Of a DNA stretch of 23,810 nucleotides, positions 8,164 through 16,118 are shown piece by piece. Origin of the DNA: Pseudomonadota bacterium. Lineage in GTDB: Bacteria > Pseudomonadota > Gammaproteobacteria > Burkholderiales > Eutrophovitaceae. The DNA is taken from assembly GCA_002704665.1 (NCBI GenBank), contig PAHB01000099.1, forward strand, positions 1 through 23,810, given 5' to 3'. The notes below the pieces were generated by a model, which was not told the origin of the DNA, searched no databases, and worked only from the letters and a program-made list of their open reading frames with translations. Position 1 is the stretch's first letter, and every line of letters begins with the position of its first letter. A program made the translations under genes and the position numbers.

Positions 8164-8862
8164 ATGAAAGATAGCATTACATCGCAGCTCGACGCATCAA
8201 GAATTCCTGCAGGAATTTCGAGCTATGAAGAATATATAAATAAACCCAAAACGCAGAATGAAGAAATGGGGCAAAAAGAGTTTCTGCTTTTGTTTACTAC
8301 CCAGTTACAAAATCAAAACCCCCTAGACCCAATGGATAATGAGGCTTTTGTGGCGCAGTTAGCTCAATTTTCTCAACTGGAAGCTACTGTAAATATGTCT
8401 GAATCTATGAGCGGTCTGGTTGATACCTTGAAGGGCGATAAGATGCTCGAGGGAGCCTCGCTGATTGGTAAGAAGGTAATGACAGGTTCTGGTTATGCAA
8501 CTTTAGAAGAAGATAAAAACATCAGTGCGGTGATATCAATTCCTGATGGTGCTGAAAAGATTGAGCTCGCGGTCTACGATATGGCCGGGTCAAAAATCCA
8601 CCAAGCCGTTACTGGTCGCCGAATGCCTGGGGATGTCACAGTAACCTGGGACGGGACTGATGCAAGTGGGAAAAGGGTAGCAGCTGGTCAGTACCGTATT
8701 GTTGCGAATATCTCAAATCTTGGTGAGAACACCCAAGTTCCAATAACGACCCCTAGCGTTATTAAAAGTGTGACCTACAGTGCAGACGATTCAGATCTTA
8801 TTCTTGAAACTGTTGGAGGCGGAAGCATTCCCCTTAGCAAAGTTAATAAGATAGAGAGTTGA
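8164..8862 (+). CDS. flgD: Flagellar hook assembly cap FlgD
   Basis: FlgD (232 aa, same length as E. coli FlgD) forms the temporary cap under which FlgE subunits polymerise into the hook. The conserved N-terminal region reads FLLLFTTQLQNQNPLDPMDN followed by EAFVAQLAQFSQLEA. The middle and C-terminal part contain a FlgD Ig-like/Tudor region with VTWDGTDASGKRVAAGQYRI. AAGGA lies upstream of the ATG. Note that this scaffold is of ordinary size although its client FlgE is more than double the usual length. Confidence 0.96.
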   Translation: MKDSITSQLDASRIPAGISSYEEYINKPKTQNEEMGQKEFLLLFTTQLQNQNPLDPMDNEAFVAQLAQFSQLEATVNMSESMSGLVDTLKGDKMLEGASLIGKKVMTGSGYATLEEDKNISAVISIPDGAEKIELAVYDMAGSKIHQAVTGRRMPGDVTVTWDGTDASGKRVAAGQYRIVANISNLGENTQVPITTPSVIKSVTYSADDSDLILETVGGGSIPLSKVNKIES

Positions 8863-8922
8863 GTAGATTAAAGGATAAATTTTAGTTTTTTGAACATTAA
8901 ATAATTTTTTGGAGTATCGCAG

Positions 8923-11900
8923 ATGTCATTTTATACCGCTCTAACAGGACTTCAGGCAGCAACCGCATCACTAAGTGTTACCAGTAACAATATCGCTAAC
9001 GTTGGAACGACTGGTTTTAAACGATCAAGAGCAGACTTTGGTGATATTTTTGCGACATCACCATTGCAGAAAGCTTCAGCCGTTATTGGACAGGGTGTTG
9101 CGTTAAAGCAGGTTAGTCAGGAATTTAGTCAGGGAAATATTCAGTTTTCGGCTAACTCTCTTGATATTGCAATTACTGGTGACGGTTTCTTTCCACTCAA
9201 ATCATCAGATGGTTTGCAGGATATTTATACGAGAAACGGAACTTTTTTATTGGATGACACGTTTACAGTGGTTAACTCAGCAGGTCAGGGTTTAATGGCG
9301 GCGACAGTTGATAGTAGTGGTAAAGCTGATCTGGAAAACTTAAAAAAATTAATCATTCCAAAATCTACTACAGGTGATGCAAAAGAGACAACAGCAATTG
9401 AATTGGCTTTGAATCTTCCTGCTGATGGTGCTGTAATTCCCAAGGTTTTCGACCCTTCAGATGATACAACTTACAACCTAAACACAGCGGTAACAATATT
9501 CGATTCAGGGGGTAACGAATATTTGGCGACTGTTTATTACAAAAAGACTCAGAGAGCAAGCCCAGCCGATCCAACAAACAAATGGCAAACATTTGCATAT
9601 ATTGGTGATACAAAACTAGATGAGTTTTTAATCCAATCTGCAGACTCAAAAAATAATAAATTTTTTGTTAATAAGTATGGCCAGATGAAAGCAGAAAATG
9701 AAATTCCGGCGGAATTGATTAACCGTGGTGTATCCAAACTCTACAATGTGGACACGCTTACCAATAAGCAGAATTCTAGTCCGGCAACGCTTTCAGGAGA
9801 GGCTTTGACGGCTACCCAAATTTCCAATTGGAAACTTCCAGGTCAAAGAGTTGCAGACGCCTTAGCCAATGCTAGTGGTACGTTCAGTTTGCATGGAATT
9901 AAATTTCAATTAAAAGTTGACGGCTCACCTCAGCCGATTACCGTAGATCTTAGTAGCTATAATGACGCGTCTGTCAGCAGTAAATATACAGGAACTGAAT
10001 TTGCAAAACTTATCGAAAATGAGATTAACCGAGCCTATGGCGATGATCGGTATTTTGACCTCGCAACACTCGTTGACAGCGGTTCTACAACTAACGCAAG
10101 TTTATTTGCCTTGTCAGTCGATGGAACATCAGCGAATATAGATATTGGTGCTGCAGATGTAGCTGCCTTTACCTCAATGACAAAGACAACTTTAGAGACT
10201 AAGGTTCAAGCCGCATTAAACACGGCATTTACCGGCACCAGCCAGGTAACAAGTTCAGGGGTTTTTGCAAGCAATTCGGCAGCCATCAACAGCGGCGGTG
10301 CTTTTAATGTCAATATCACTATGGGTGGTAACACGATAGTATGTCCCGTTGCTGTAGGTGCGACAACACCAACAGGTCTAATCACAGCCGTGAACGCAAA
10401 GACGGGAACTGCTGCTCAAATAGCCGCGGGAACACATCATGGAGTTACAGCGTCATATGATGCTACTAATAATGTTATTAAATTGACTGGTACAGCTGGT
10501 AAACAGTACGCCTTTAGTGCCACCGTAACCGACAATGCTGCAGGAACAGCAGTTCCAAATTGTTCTTTTGCTAGTACAACAACAGCCGCAGCCGACGCGG
10601 TTACTTTTACTTATGATGCTCCAAGTCAGGCGTTTCTATTTAAACCTTCAGGTAACCAAGCCTTAACAATAAAAAATCAGTCCTCAGTAACTAATAGTGT
10701 TTTCGGGATAGATGGAACAGTTAAGACCATTAATACACAAACCTACGGATACGGAGAGAATATTATTCCTGAGGGAGGTTTTATTAACACGTTTAATACA
10801 GACTACAATCAGAGTAATCAGAGGTTTGGAATTAATGTGTCTTTCGATGAGACAGATGGTACTTTTAAAATTGCATCCGGTAAGACGGGGGATGCTTCAA
10901 GTGTTGAAATACTTTTTCCTAATGCAAATACCGGAACAGCGTATGCGACTCAGGATGAATTTGATACAGCGATAGCGGCGATAAGCGCAGGTGAGCAATA
11001 TCCGACAGGAATGGTTGATTTTAATGCGCTTGACACCTGGAAAAAAGAAGCCATGTCTTTTCATAATGCATACAAACTTCTTGGACTTAAAGCTGGCGAA
11101 CAAACAACACAATCGACACCAACCAGAGGTATTGAGTCTCTGCCTGCTGTTGTAACAGGAGGTGCAATAGGTATTAACTTAGACAACAGATTTAGTCTCA
11201 CCAGTGAGACGAATACATTTACAGTTACGGTTGATAATGTAACTGGAAGTGTCACGTTACCACTGGACAAAGAGTACACGTTTGAATCTTTTCGTACGGA
11301 ATTAGAAAAACGTATTAACTCCTTGGAAGATGCTCAAGGTAGAACTGTTAACGGCGTTACAGTATCACAATTGAAAGTAGGTTCAGCTAACTTTTTAAGA
11401 ATTGAAACAGGAACACAGGGCGCGGACGCTTTCTTAAAGGTAACTGGGCCCAGTATTTGGGGATTAACTAACCTAGAGAGCGCCAACGGCACGACAGAAA
11501 AATGGTTATCTCCTCCCCAAGCAGAAAATGCAGCTGGAGTACCTTTGTATGTGGATCGTGATGGGAATGAAACAACAGTTGCCGGAGACTTTTCTGAGGC
11601 AGAGACTCTCAACCTTTGGAGTCCAGTTTATCTTGATAAAGGTGAGTTAACATTTAACACAGCTGGAACCTTGGAGTCACCACTATCACCAATAAATTTT
11701 AAGAGTACGACAATTGGTGAATCCGGTGCGACCTTGCAATTTGGGATTAATTATGATGGATCGACCCAATTTTCATCTGCTTTTTCAGTTTACGCTCAGA
11801 CCCAAAATGGTTCTCCAGAGGGTGATTTAATTGGATTGGACATCGGAGATGATGGTCTTGTTAGTGCAAATTACTCAAATGGTTCAGCAAAAAACCTTGC

Positions 11901-12177
11901 AAAAATTGTGCTCGCTAACTTTAGTAACGCAACTGGTTTAAGACAGTTGGGTGATAGTAGTTATTTTGAAACCTCAAAATCGGGAGCTGCGACCCTTGGT
12001 GAGGCCGGAACAGCGGGATTTGGAACTCTTCGAGCTGGTGCAAGAGAGAGAGCTAATGTTGACTTGACGGCAGAGTTAATCGAGCTGATAACAGCGCAAC
12101 GTAACTTCCAGGCAAATGCTAAGGCTATTGAAACTAACAATACATTGACACAGGCAATTATTAACATTCGAAGTTAA
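8923..12177 (+). CDS. flgE: Very large flagellar hook protein FlgE
   Basis: FlgE forms the hook, the universal joint between rod and filament. At 1084 aa it is over 2.5 times E. coli FlgE (402 aa). The ends are canonical: N-terminal LTGLQAATASLSVTSNNIAN, GTTGFKRSRADFGDIFATS and ANSLDIAITGDGFF; C-terminal ERANVDLTAELIELITAQRN and FQANAKAIETNNTLTQAIIN. The extra length lies in the middle, which corresponds to the surface-exposed D2/D3 region. It includes a Thr/Ser/Ala-rich module at about residues 442-559 shared with FlgK and FliD, and a second beta-rich stretch near residues 760-850. The frame is open throughout, so it is not a fusion artefact of two genes. A GGAG lies upstream of the ATG in a 60-base gap after flgD; I found no convincing promoter there. 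Confidence 0.95.
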   Translation: MSFYTALTGLQAATASLSVTSNNIANVGTTGFKRSRADFGDIFATSPLQKASAVIGQGVALKQVSQEFSQGNIQFSANSLDIAITGDGFFPLKSSDGLQDIYTRNGTFLLDDTFTVVNSAGQGLMAATVDSSGKADLENLKKLIIPKSTTGDAKETTAIELALNLPADGAVIPKVFDPSDDTTYNLNTAVTIFDSGGNEYLATVYYKKTQRASPADPTNKWQTFAYIGDTKLDEFLIQSADSKNNKFFVNKYGQMKAENEIPAELINRGVSKLYNVDTLTNKQNSSPATLSGEALTATQISNWKLPGQRVADALANASGTFSLHGIKFQLKVDGSPQPITVDLSSYNDASVSSKYTGTEFAKLIENEINRAYGDDRYFDLATLVDSGSTTNASLFALSVDGTSANIDIGAADVAAFTSMTKTTLETKVQAALNTAFTGTSQVTSSGVFASNSAAINSGGAFNVNITMGGNTIVCPVAVGATTPTGLITAVNAKTGTAAQIAAGTHHGVTASYDATNNVIKLTGTAGKQYAFSATVTDNAAGTAVPNCSFASTTTAAADAVTFTYDAPSQAFLFKPSGNQALTIKNQSSVTNSVFGIDGTVKTINTQTYGYGENIIPEGGFINTFNTDYNQSNQRFGINVSFDETDGTFKIASGKTGDASSVEILFPNANTGTAYATQDEFDTAIAAISAGEQYPTGMVDFNALDTWKKEAMSFHNAYKLLGLKAGEQTTQSTPTRGIESLPAVVTGGAIGINLDNRFSLTSETNTFTVTVDNVTGSVTLPLDKEYTFESFRTELEKRINSLEDAQGRTVNGVTVSQLKVGSANFLRIETGTQGADAFLKVTGPSIWGLTNLESANGTTEKWLSPPQAENAAGVPLYVDRDGNETTVAGDFSEAETLNLWSPVYLDKGELTFNTAGTLESPLSPINFKSTTIGESGATLQFGINYDGSTQFSSAFSVYAQTQNGSPEGDLIGLDIGDDGLVSANYSNGSAKNLAKIVLANFSNATGLRQLGDSSYFETSKSGAATLGEAGTAGFGTLRAGARERANVDLTAELIELITAQRNFQANAKAIETNNTLTQAIINIRS
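10246..10599 (+). repeat. Axial module copy A, inside FlgE (flagellin-hook-IN-like)
   Basis: Protein-level repeat of about 118 residues (FlgE 442-559). Shared motifs in order: SGVFASNSAAINSGGAFNV, TPTGLITAVNA (the IN position reads VN), VIKLTGTAGKQYAF, and a Ser/Thr/Ala-rich end (SFASTTTAAADA). Compared with the FlgK and FliD copies it has an extra segment of about 10 residues (TAAQIAAGTHHG) after the VNA motif. Similarity is clear at protein level but diverged at DNA level, so the copies are not recent duplications. Confidence 0.75.
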
Positions 12178-12202
12178 TAGCAAAAACTAAGGAAAAAATA
12201 TT

Positions 12203-12970
12203 ATGGACAGGTTGGCATGGGTAGCGCTTTCAAAAGTAACGGAGGATTCTGCTGTAAGGCGACGCCTAACCAACGAGTTAGCAAATGTTAATACGATTGG
12301 TTTCAAAAGAAGCTATGAAACAGCAGTAAAAACTTTGAAGTCAAAAGGTCCAGGCTTCGATGATCGGTTCCAGGTTTACGTTTTTCCTGAGGATTTAGTA
12401 ACACTCGAGGCGGGCCCAATGATGGCTACGGGACGAAATCTCGATGTAGCAATGGAAAATAGTACCGTTCTGGCGGTACAGGCTCCAAATGGCGAAAAAG
12501 CCTTCACCAGAAGAGGTGATTTGAAGGTTGATGCAGGAGGTTTATTGGTAAATGGATCGGGCCATCCGGTGCTTGGTCAGAATGGAACCATTAATGTTCC
12601 AGTTGGCTTGGAGCTCAATATTGCTCCCGATGGAACTATTTACTCGACTGATCCGACCGAGCCAGCTGCAGAAGCTGTCGAGGTTGACCGTTTAATGTTA
12701 AGAGATGCAAGTGAGACCCAACTAATAAGGCGGGAGGATGCCCTATTAAAACCTATCGAGGAGGATGCTGGACCGTTTGGAGATATTGTTGATGGACAGG
12801 TTCCACCTTCGATACGACCGGGAACTCTTGAAGGTGCGAATTCTTCTGCAATTGAATCCATGTTACAGATTATGGACCACAGTCGTCAATTTGAGGCACA
12901 GATTAGGATAATTAAAGAAGCAAAAACTATGGATGAATCGGCTGCAACTATGTTGAGAGCCACCAAATAA
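12203..12970 (+). CDS. flgF: Flagellar proximal rod protein FlgF
   Basis: FlgF (255 aa; E. coli 251) is a rod subunit between FlgB/FlgC and the distal rod. The N-terminus MDRLAWVALSKVTEDSAVRR then RLTNELANVNTIGFKRSYET matches FlgF; ALLKPIEEDAGPFGDIVDG and the C-terminal SAIESMLQIMDHSRQFEAQI and MDESAATMLRATK complete the family pattern. An AAGGAAAA ribosome site precedes the ATG. It lies 25 bases after flgE. Confidence 0.95.
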   Translation: MDRLAWVALSKVTEDSAVRRRLTNELANVNTIGFKRSYETAVKTLKSKGPGFDDRFQVYVFPEDLVTLEAGPMMATGRNLDVAMENSTVLAVQAPNGEKAFTRRGDLKVDAGGLLVNGSGHPVLGQNGTINVPVGLELNIAPDGTIYSTDPTEPAAEAVEVDRLMLRDASETQLIRREDALLKPIEEDAGPFGDIVDGQVPPSIRPGTLEGANSSAIESMLQIMDHSRQFEAQIRIIKEAKTMDESAATMLRATK

Positions 12971-13001
12971 AGTGTAATTAAATAAAAAAAGAGGGAAAAA
13001 A

Positions 13002-13784
13002 ATGGATGCATCAATGTGGGTAGCAAAGACAGGTTTAGACGCACAACAAACACGTATGTCCGTCATATCGAATAACCTAGCCAACGTTAATACGACTGGA
13101 TTTAAAAGGGATCGAGCAACTTTTGAAGATCTTCTATACCAGACTGTTCGTCGCGCTGGAGGACAAACAACGGCTAATACTCAAGCACCAACAGGACTTA
13201 TGCTGGGAACAGGAACCAGAATTTTATCAACCGAAAAAATTCATGCTCAGGGAAATCTTATTCAAACACAGAATGCTTTGGATTTGGCGATTAATGGTGA
13301 AGGTTTTTTTCAAATATTACAACCGGACGGCACCTTGGCTTACACCCGTGACGGCTCATTTAACATGACAGCGAACGGTGAAGTTGTAACGTCCATGGGA
13401 TTGCTTTTGCAGCCTGCCTTGGTCATACCCGCAAATGCTTCAAGCGTTACAGTTGGTAATGATGGAACGGTTTCCGTCAGTTTGTTTGGTGGCGGAGAAC
13501 AAGCGATTGGTAACATTCAGGTTGCCCGTTTCGTGAATGCTGGAGGTCTTGAACCAATTGGTCAAAATCTCTACGAAGAAACGGCGGGTAGCGGAGCTCC
13601 AGTTTTATTACAACCAGGAATTGATGCGGCAGGTCAATTGATGCAGGGGGCACTTGAAGCTTCCAACGTTAATGTTGTCGAGGAAATGGTCAATATGATA
13701 GAGACACAGCGCGCTTACGAGGTTAACTCAAAAGCTATTTCTTCCGTGGATGGCATGTTGCGGTTTATAAATAATAATTTATAA
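13002..13784 (+). CDS. flgG: Flagellar distal rod protein FlgG
   Basis: FlgG (260 aa, identical to the E. coli length) builds the distal rod that passes through the P and L rings. It has VISNNLANVNTTGFKRDRAT, the FlgG-specific stretch DLLYQTVRRAGGQTTAN with TGLMLGTGTRI, ALDLAINGEGFFQI, and C-terminal GALEASNVNVVEEMVNMIET followed by QRAYEVNSKAISSVDGML. A GAGGGAAAA site precedes the ATG. Normal length shows that the enlargement of axial proteins here is limited to the extracellular ones. Confidence 0.97.
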   Translation: MDASMWVAKTGLDAQQTRMSVISNNLANVNTTGFKRDRATFEDLLYQTVRRAGGQTTANTQAPTGLMLGTGTRILSTEKIHAQGNLIQTQNALDLAINGEGFFQILQPDGTLAYTRDGSFNMTANGEVVTSMGLLLQPALVIPANASSVTVGNDGTVSVSLFGGGEQAIGNIQVARFVNAGGLEPIGQNLYEETAGSGAPVLLQPGIDAAGQLMQGALEASNVNVVEEMVNMIETQRAYEVNSKAISSVDGMLRFINNNL

Positions 13785-13795
13785 GGGAAAAAACC

Positions 13796-14470
13796 ATGAT
13801 ACGACTCATTAATATTCATTTTTTTATCTTATTAATAGGTTTAGTTGGTGGTTGTGCATCCACTCCTCAACTTGAACCATCCGCAGAATTTGCTCCTGTT
13901 TTACCTCCGAAAGTAGAGGATGAAAGACCCGCTACAGGCTCGATTTTTCAACATGGAGAAAGTTGGACGTGGTTTGGACGAAAAAGAGATTTTGAAGTTG
14001 GCGACGTTATAACTGTAACGTTGAATGAAAGTACCCAATCTTCAAAGAAACAGGCAATAAATTTATCTAAGGTATCCACAAACGATGTTCTGACAGCAGG
14101 CATGGCAGCGAAAATATTACCTGAAGCAGTGAGTGATATGAAATTAACCGGTAACACTACTACTAATACTGGTAGCGGTGACTCATCGCATACAGCTTCA
14201 TTGACAGGATCAATTGCAACAACCGTTGTCGAAGTTTTATCGAACGGAAATCTAGTAATTCGCGGTGAGAAAAAACTTGCGTTAACTGAAGGTAGCGAAA
14301 CTATTCAAGTATCCGGGATTATCAGAAGTGACGACATCGCGCCTAATAATACAGTTCAATCAAAAAATATTGCTAACGCCAGCATCGCTTATAAAGGAAC
14401 AGGAGATCTGGCTGCAGCGAGTCGGGCTGGATGGGGTACAAGAATAATCCATAAGTATTGGCCTTTTTAG
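13796..14470 (+). CDS. flgH: Flagellar L-ring lipoprotein FlgH
   Basis: FlgH forms the outer-membrane L ring, a bushing around the rod. The 224-aa product starts with a lipoprotein signal peptide: charged MIRL, a hydrophobic stretch, then the lipobox VGG-C with the lipidated cysteine at residue 20. The mature part has the family motifs SWTWFGRKRDFEVGDVITV, LNESTQSSKKQAINLSK, LVIRGEKKLALTEGSETIQV and SGIIRSDDIAPNNTVQS. An AAGGGAAA site precedes the ATG, 11 bases after flgG. Presence of L and P rings confirms a Gram-negative envelope. Confidence 0.96.
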   Translation: MIRLINIHFFILLIGLVGGCASTPQLEPSAEFAPVLPPKVEDERPATGSIFQHGESWTWFGRKRDFEVGDVITVTLNESTQSSKKQAINLSKVSTNDVLTAGMAAKILPEAVSDMKLTGNTTTNTGSGDSSHTASLTGSIATTVVEVLSNGNLVIRGEKKLALTEGSETIQVSGIIRSDDIAPNNTVQSKNIANASIAYKGTGDLAAASRAGWGTRIIHKYWPF

Positions 14471-14479
14471 GAAAAGCAG

Positions 14480-15607
14480 ATGAGAACCACTATCGGAATA
14501 ATATTGGCAATATTTTTATTTGGAAACAATTCGTATGCTGATCGCTTGAAGGATTTAGCGTCGGTTGCTGGTGTTCGAACTAACCAATTAATTGGATATG
14601 GTTTAGTCGTTGGTTTACAAGGAACGGGTGATGGATCTGATATCGTATTTACAGCACAAAGTTTGAAATCTATGCTGACAAGGTTGGGAGTAAGTGTTGA
14701 TAGTCCTTTATTTGACTTTGATCTCAGCACAAAGTCTGCTACCAGTCTTGAGGTAGACAATGTGGCTGGCGTTTTAGTTACAGCCGAACTTCCAGCCTTC
14801 GCGAAACCAGGACAGAAAATTGACGTCAATGTATCGACCATCGGAAAAGCTGAGAGTTTACGAGGTGGTACGCTCGTAGTGACTCCTATGCGTGGAGTTG
14901 ACGGAGAGGTATATGCTCTAGCTCAGGGGCAAGTAACAGTGACAGGTGTAGACGCTGAGGCCGCAGGTACACAAGTTTCGATTGGGACTACAACAGCAGG
15001 TCGAGTTCCCAGCGGTGCGACTGTCGAGAGAATGGTAGAGTCATCTTTTGATAAATCTGAGTATATCGTTTTAAATATTCACGATGGCGATTTCACTACA
15101 ACTTCGGCAATAGTCGATACCATCAACGATACTTTTGGAGAAGGCGTTGCTGAGGCTATGGACGGAGTTTCCGTGATGGTTAGAGCTCCAATGGATCCTA
15201 ATCAACGAGTGTCGTTTATGAGTATGGTGGAAAATCTTGATGTTACGCCGGGAGAACCTCCAGCCAAAGTCGTTGTTAACGCTCGAACAGGAACGGTGGT
15301 TATTAGTCGTAATGTCAGGGTGACAGCTGCAGCCGTTACCCATGGTCCGATAACCGTTTCAATTTCGGCCACTAATGAAGTCAGTCAGCCCGAGGCAGAT
15401 TCCCAAGGTGTTACCGCCGCAGTTCAGAATGCAGATATAGAAGTAGATGAACCAAAAAATAAAATGTTTTTGTTTCAACCAGGTGTTGATTTAAGAGAAA
15501 TTGTTGATGCTGTGAATCAAGTGGGAGCTACACCGTCATCATTAATTGCCATCTTAGAGGCATTAAAAAAATCAGGAAGTTTGAGAGCAGAATTGGTGGT
15601 TATATAA
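14480..15607 (+). CDS. flgI: Flagellar P-ring protein FlgI
   Basis: FlgI forms the periplasmic P ring at the peptidoglycan layer. The 375-aa product has a Sec signal peptide (MRTTIGIILAIFLFGNNSYA, cleavage expected after SYA) and the strongly conserved mature start DRLKDLASVAGVRTNQLIGY followed by GLVVGLQGTGDGSD. Further family stretches are AELPAFAKPGQKIDVNVST and the C-terminal LREIVDAVNQVGATPSSLIA. AGGAAAA precedes the ATG, 9 bases after flgH. Its usual periplasmic chaperone gene flgA is not in the window. Confidence 0.97.
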   Translation: MRTTIGIILAIFLFGNNSYADRLKDLASVAGVRTNQLIGYGLVVGLQGTGDGSDIVFTAQSLKSMLTRLGVSVDSPLFDFDLSTKSATSLEVDNVAGVLVTAELPAFAKPGQKIDVNVSTIGKAESLRGGTLVVTPMRGVDGEVYALAQGQVTVTGVDAEAAGTQVSIGTTTAGRVPSGATVERMVESSFDKSEYIVLNIHDGDFTTTSAIVDTINDTFGEGVAEAMDGVSVMVRAPMDPNQRVSFMSMVENLDVTPGEPPAKVVVNARTGTVVISRNVRVTAAAVTHGPITVSISATNEVSQPEADSQGVTAAVQNADIEVDEPKNKMFLFQPGVDLREIVDAVNQVGATPSSLIAILEALKKSGSLRAELVVI

Positions 15608-15608
15608 A

Positions 15609-16118
15609 ATGGAAAATATTATAAACGGTGCCCGTTCATCCTTAGATTTTGCTCAGTTGGGAGAATTAAAAGGGCGTGCTCAGAGAAGAGAGGACAGCGC
15701 ATTAAGAGAGACGGCGCAGCAATTTGAAGCGATGTTTTTACAAATGATGTTAAAAACTATGCGCGAAGCAGTTCCTCGAAGTGGTTTTATGGATTCAGAT
15801 GCTGTCCAGAGTTATGAGTCGATGTACGATCGTGAGCTATCTTTGCATCTTGCTCAAAAAAATTCAGTTGGTATTGCTGATATGCTGGTGAAGAGCCTTT
15901 CCAGATCAAAAGAAAATGTTCAAGATACGGAATCGTTTCTACTGAACCGATCAGATAGTCCAAATTCTTATCCGTTAAGGAAGAATCATAATTCACCGAT
16001 GGAACTAAAAAGAAAGCGTGAAATTTACAATATTTCTCGTCCTGAGCCAAGCTCATTTCCCATAGGAAATAATTTTGAAAACAAAGTAAATTCCTTGAGC
16101 GAAGGAAAAGATAAATGA
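15609..16118 (+). CDS. flgJ: FlgJ, rod-cap domain only (no peptidoglycan hydrolase domain)
   Basis: FlgJ scaffolds rod assembly in the periplasm. In enterobacteria it is about 313 aa, with a C-terminal glucosaminidase that opens the wall. Here it is 169 aa. The rod-scaffold domain is clear: LRETAQQFEAMFLQMMLKTM, REAVPRSGFMDSDAVQSYES, MYDRELSLHLAQKNSVGIAD. It is followed by a roughly 70-residue polar, low-complexity tail (SRSKENVQDTESFLLNRSD and on) with no hydrolase fold or catalytic motif. It starts one base after the flgI stop, and its stop overlaps the flgK start (ATGA). The frame closes naturally with no trace of the hydrolase downstream, because flgK begins at once, so this is a single-domain form rather than a frameshifted gene. 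Confidence 0.92.
   Translation: MENIINGARSSLDFAQLGELKGRAQRREDSALRETAQQFEAMFLQMMLKTMREAVPRSGFMDSDAVQSYESMYDRELSLHLAQKNSVGIADMLVKSLSRSKENVQDTESFLLNRSDSPNSYPLRKNHNSPMELKRKREIYNISRPEPSSFPIGNNFENKVNSLSEGKDK

Noticed and set aside
8863..8922. Separate promoter for the oversized flgE gene
   Set aside because: The 60-base gap is AT-rich and contains TAAAGG-like words, but neither a sigma-28, sigma-54 nor a spaced sigma-70 pair could be assembled.
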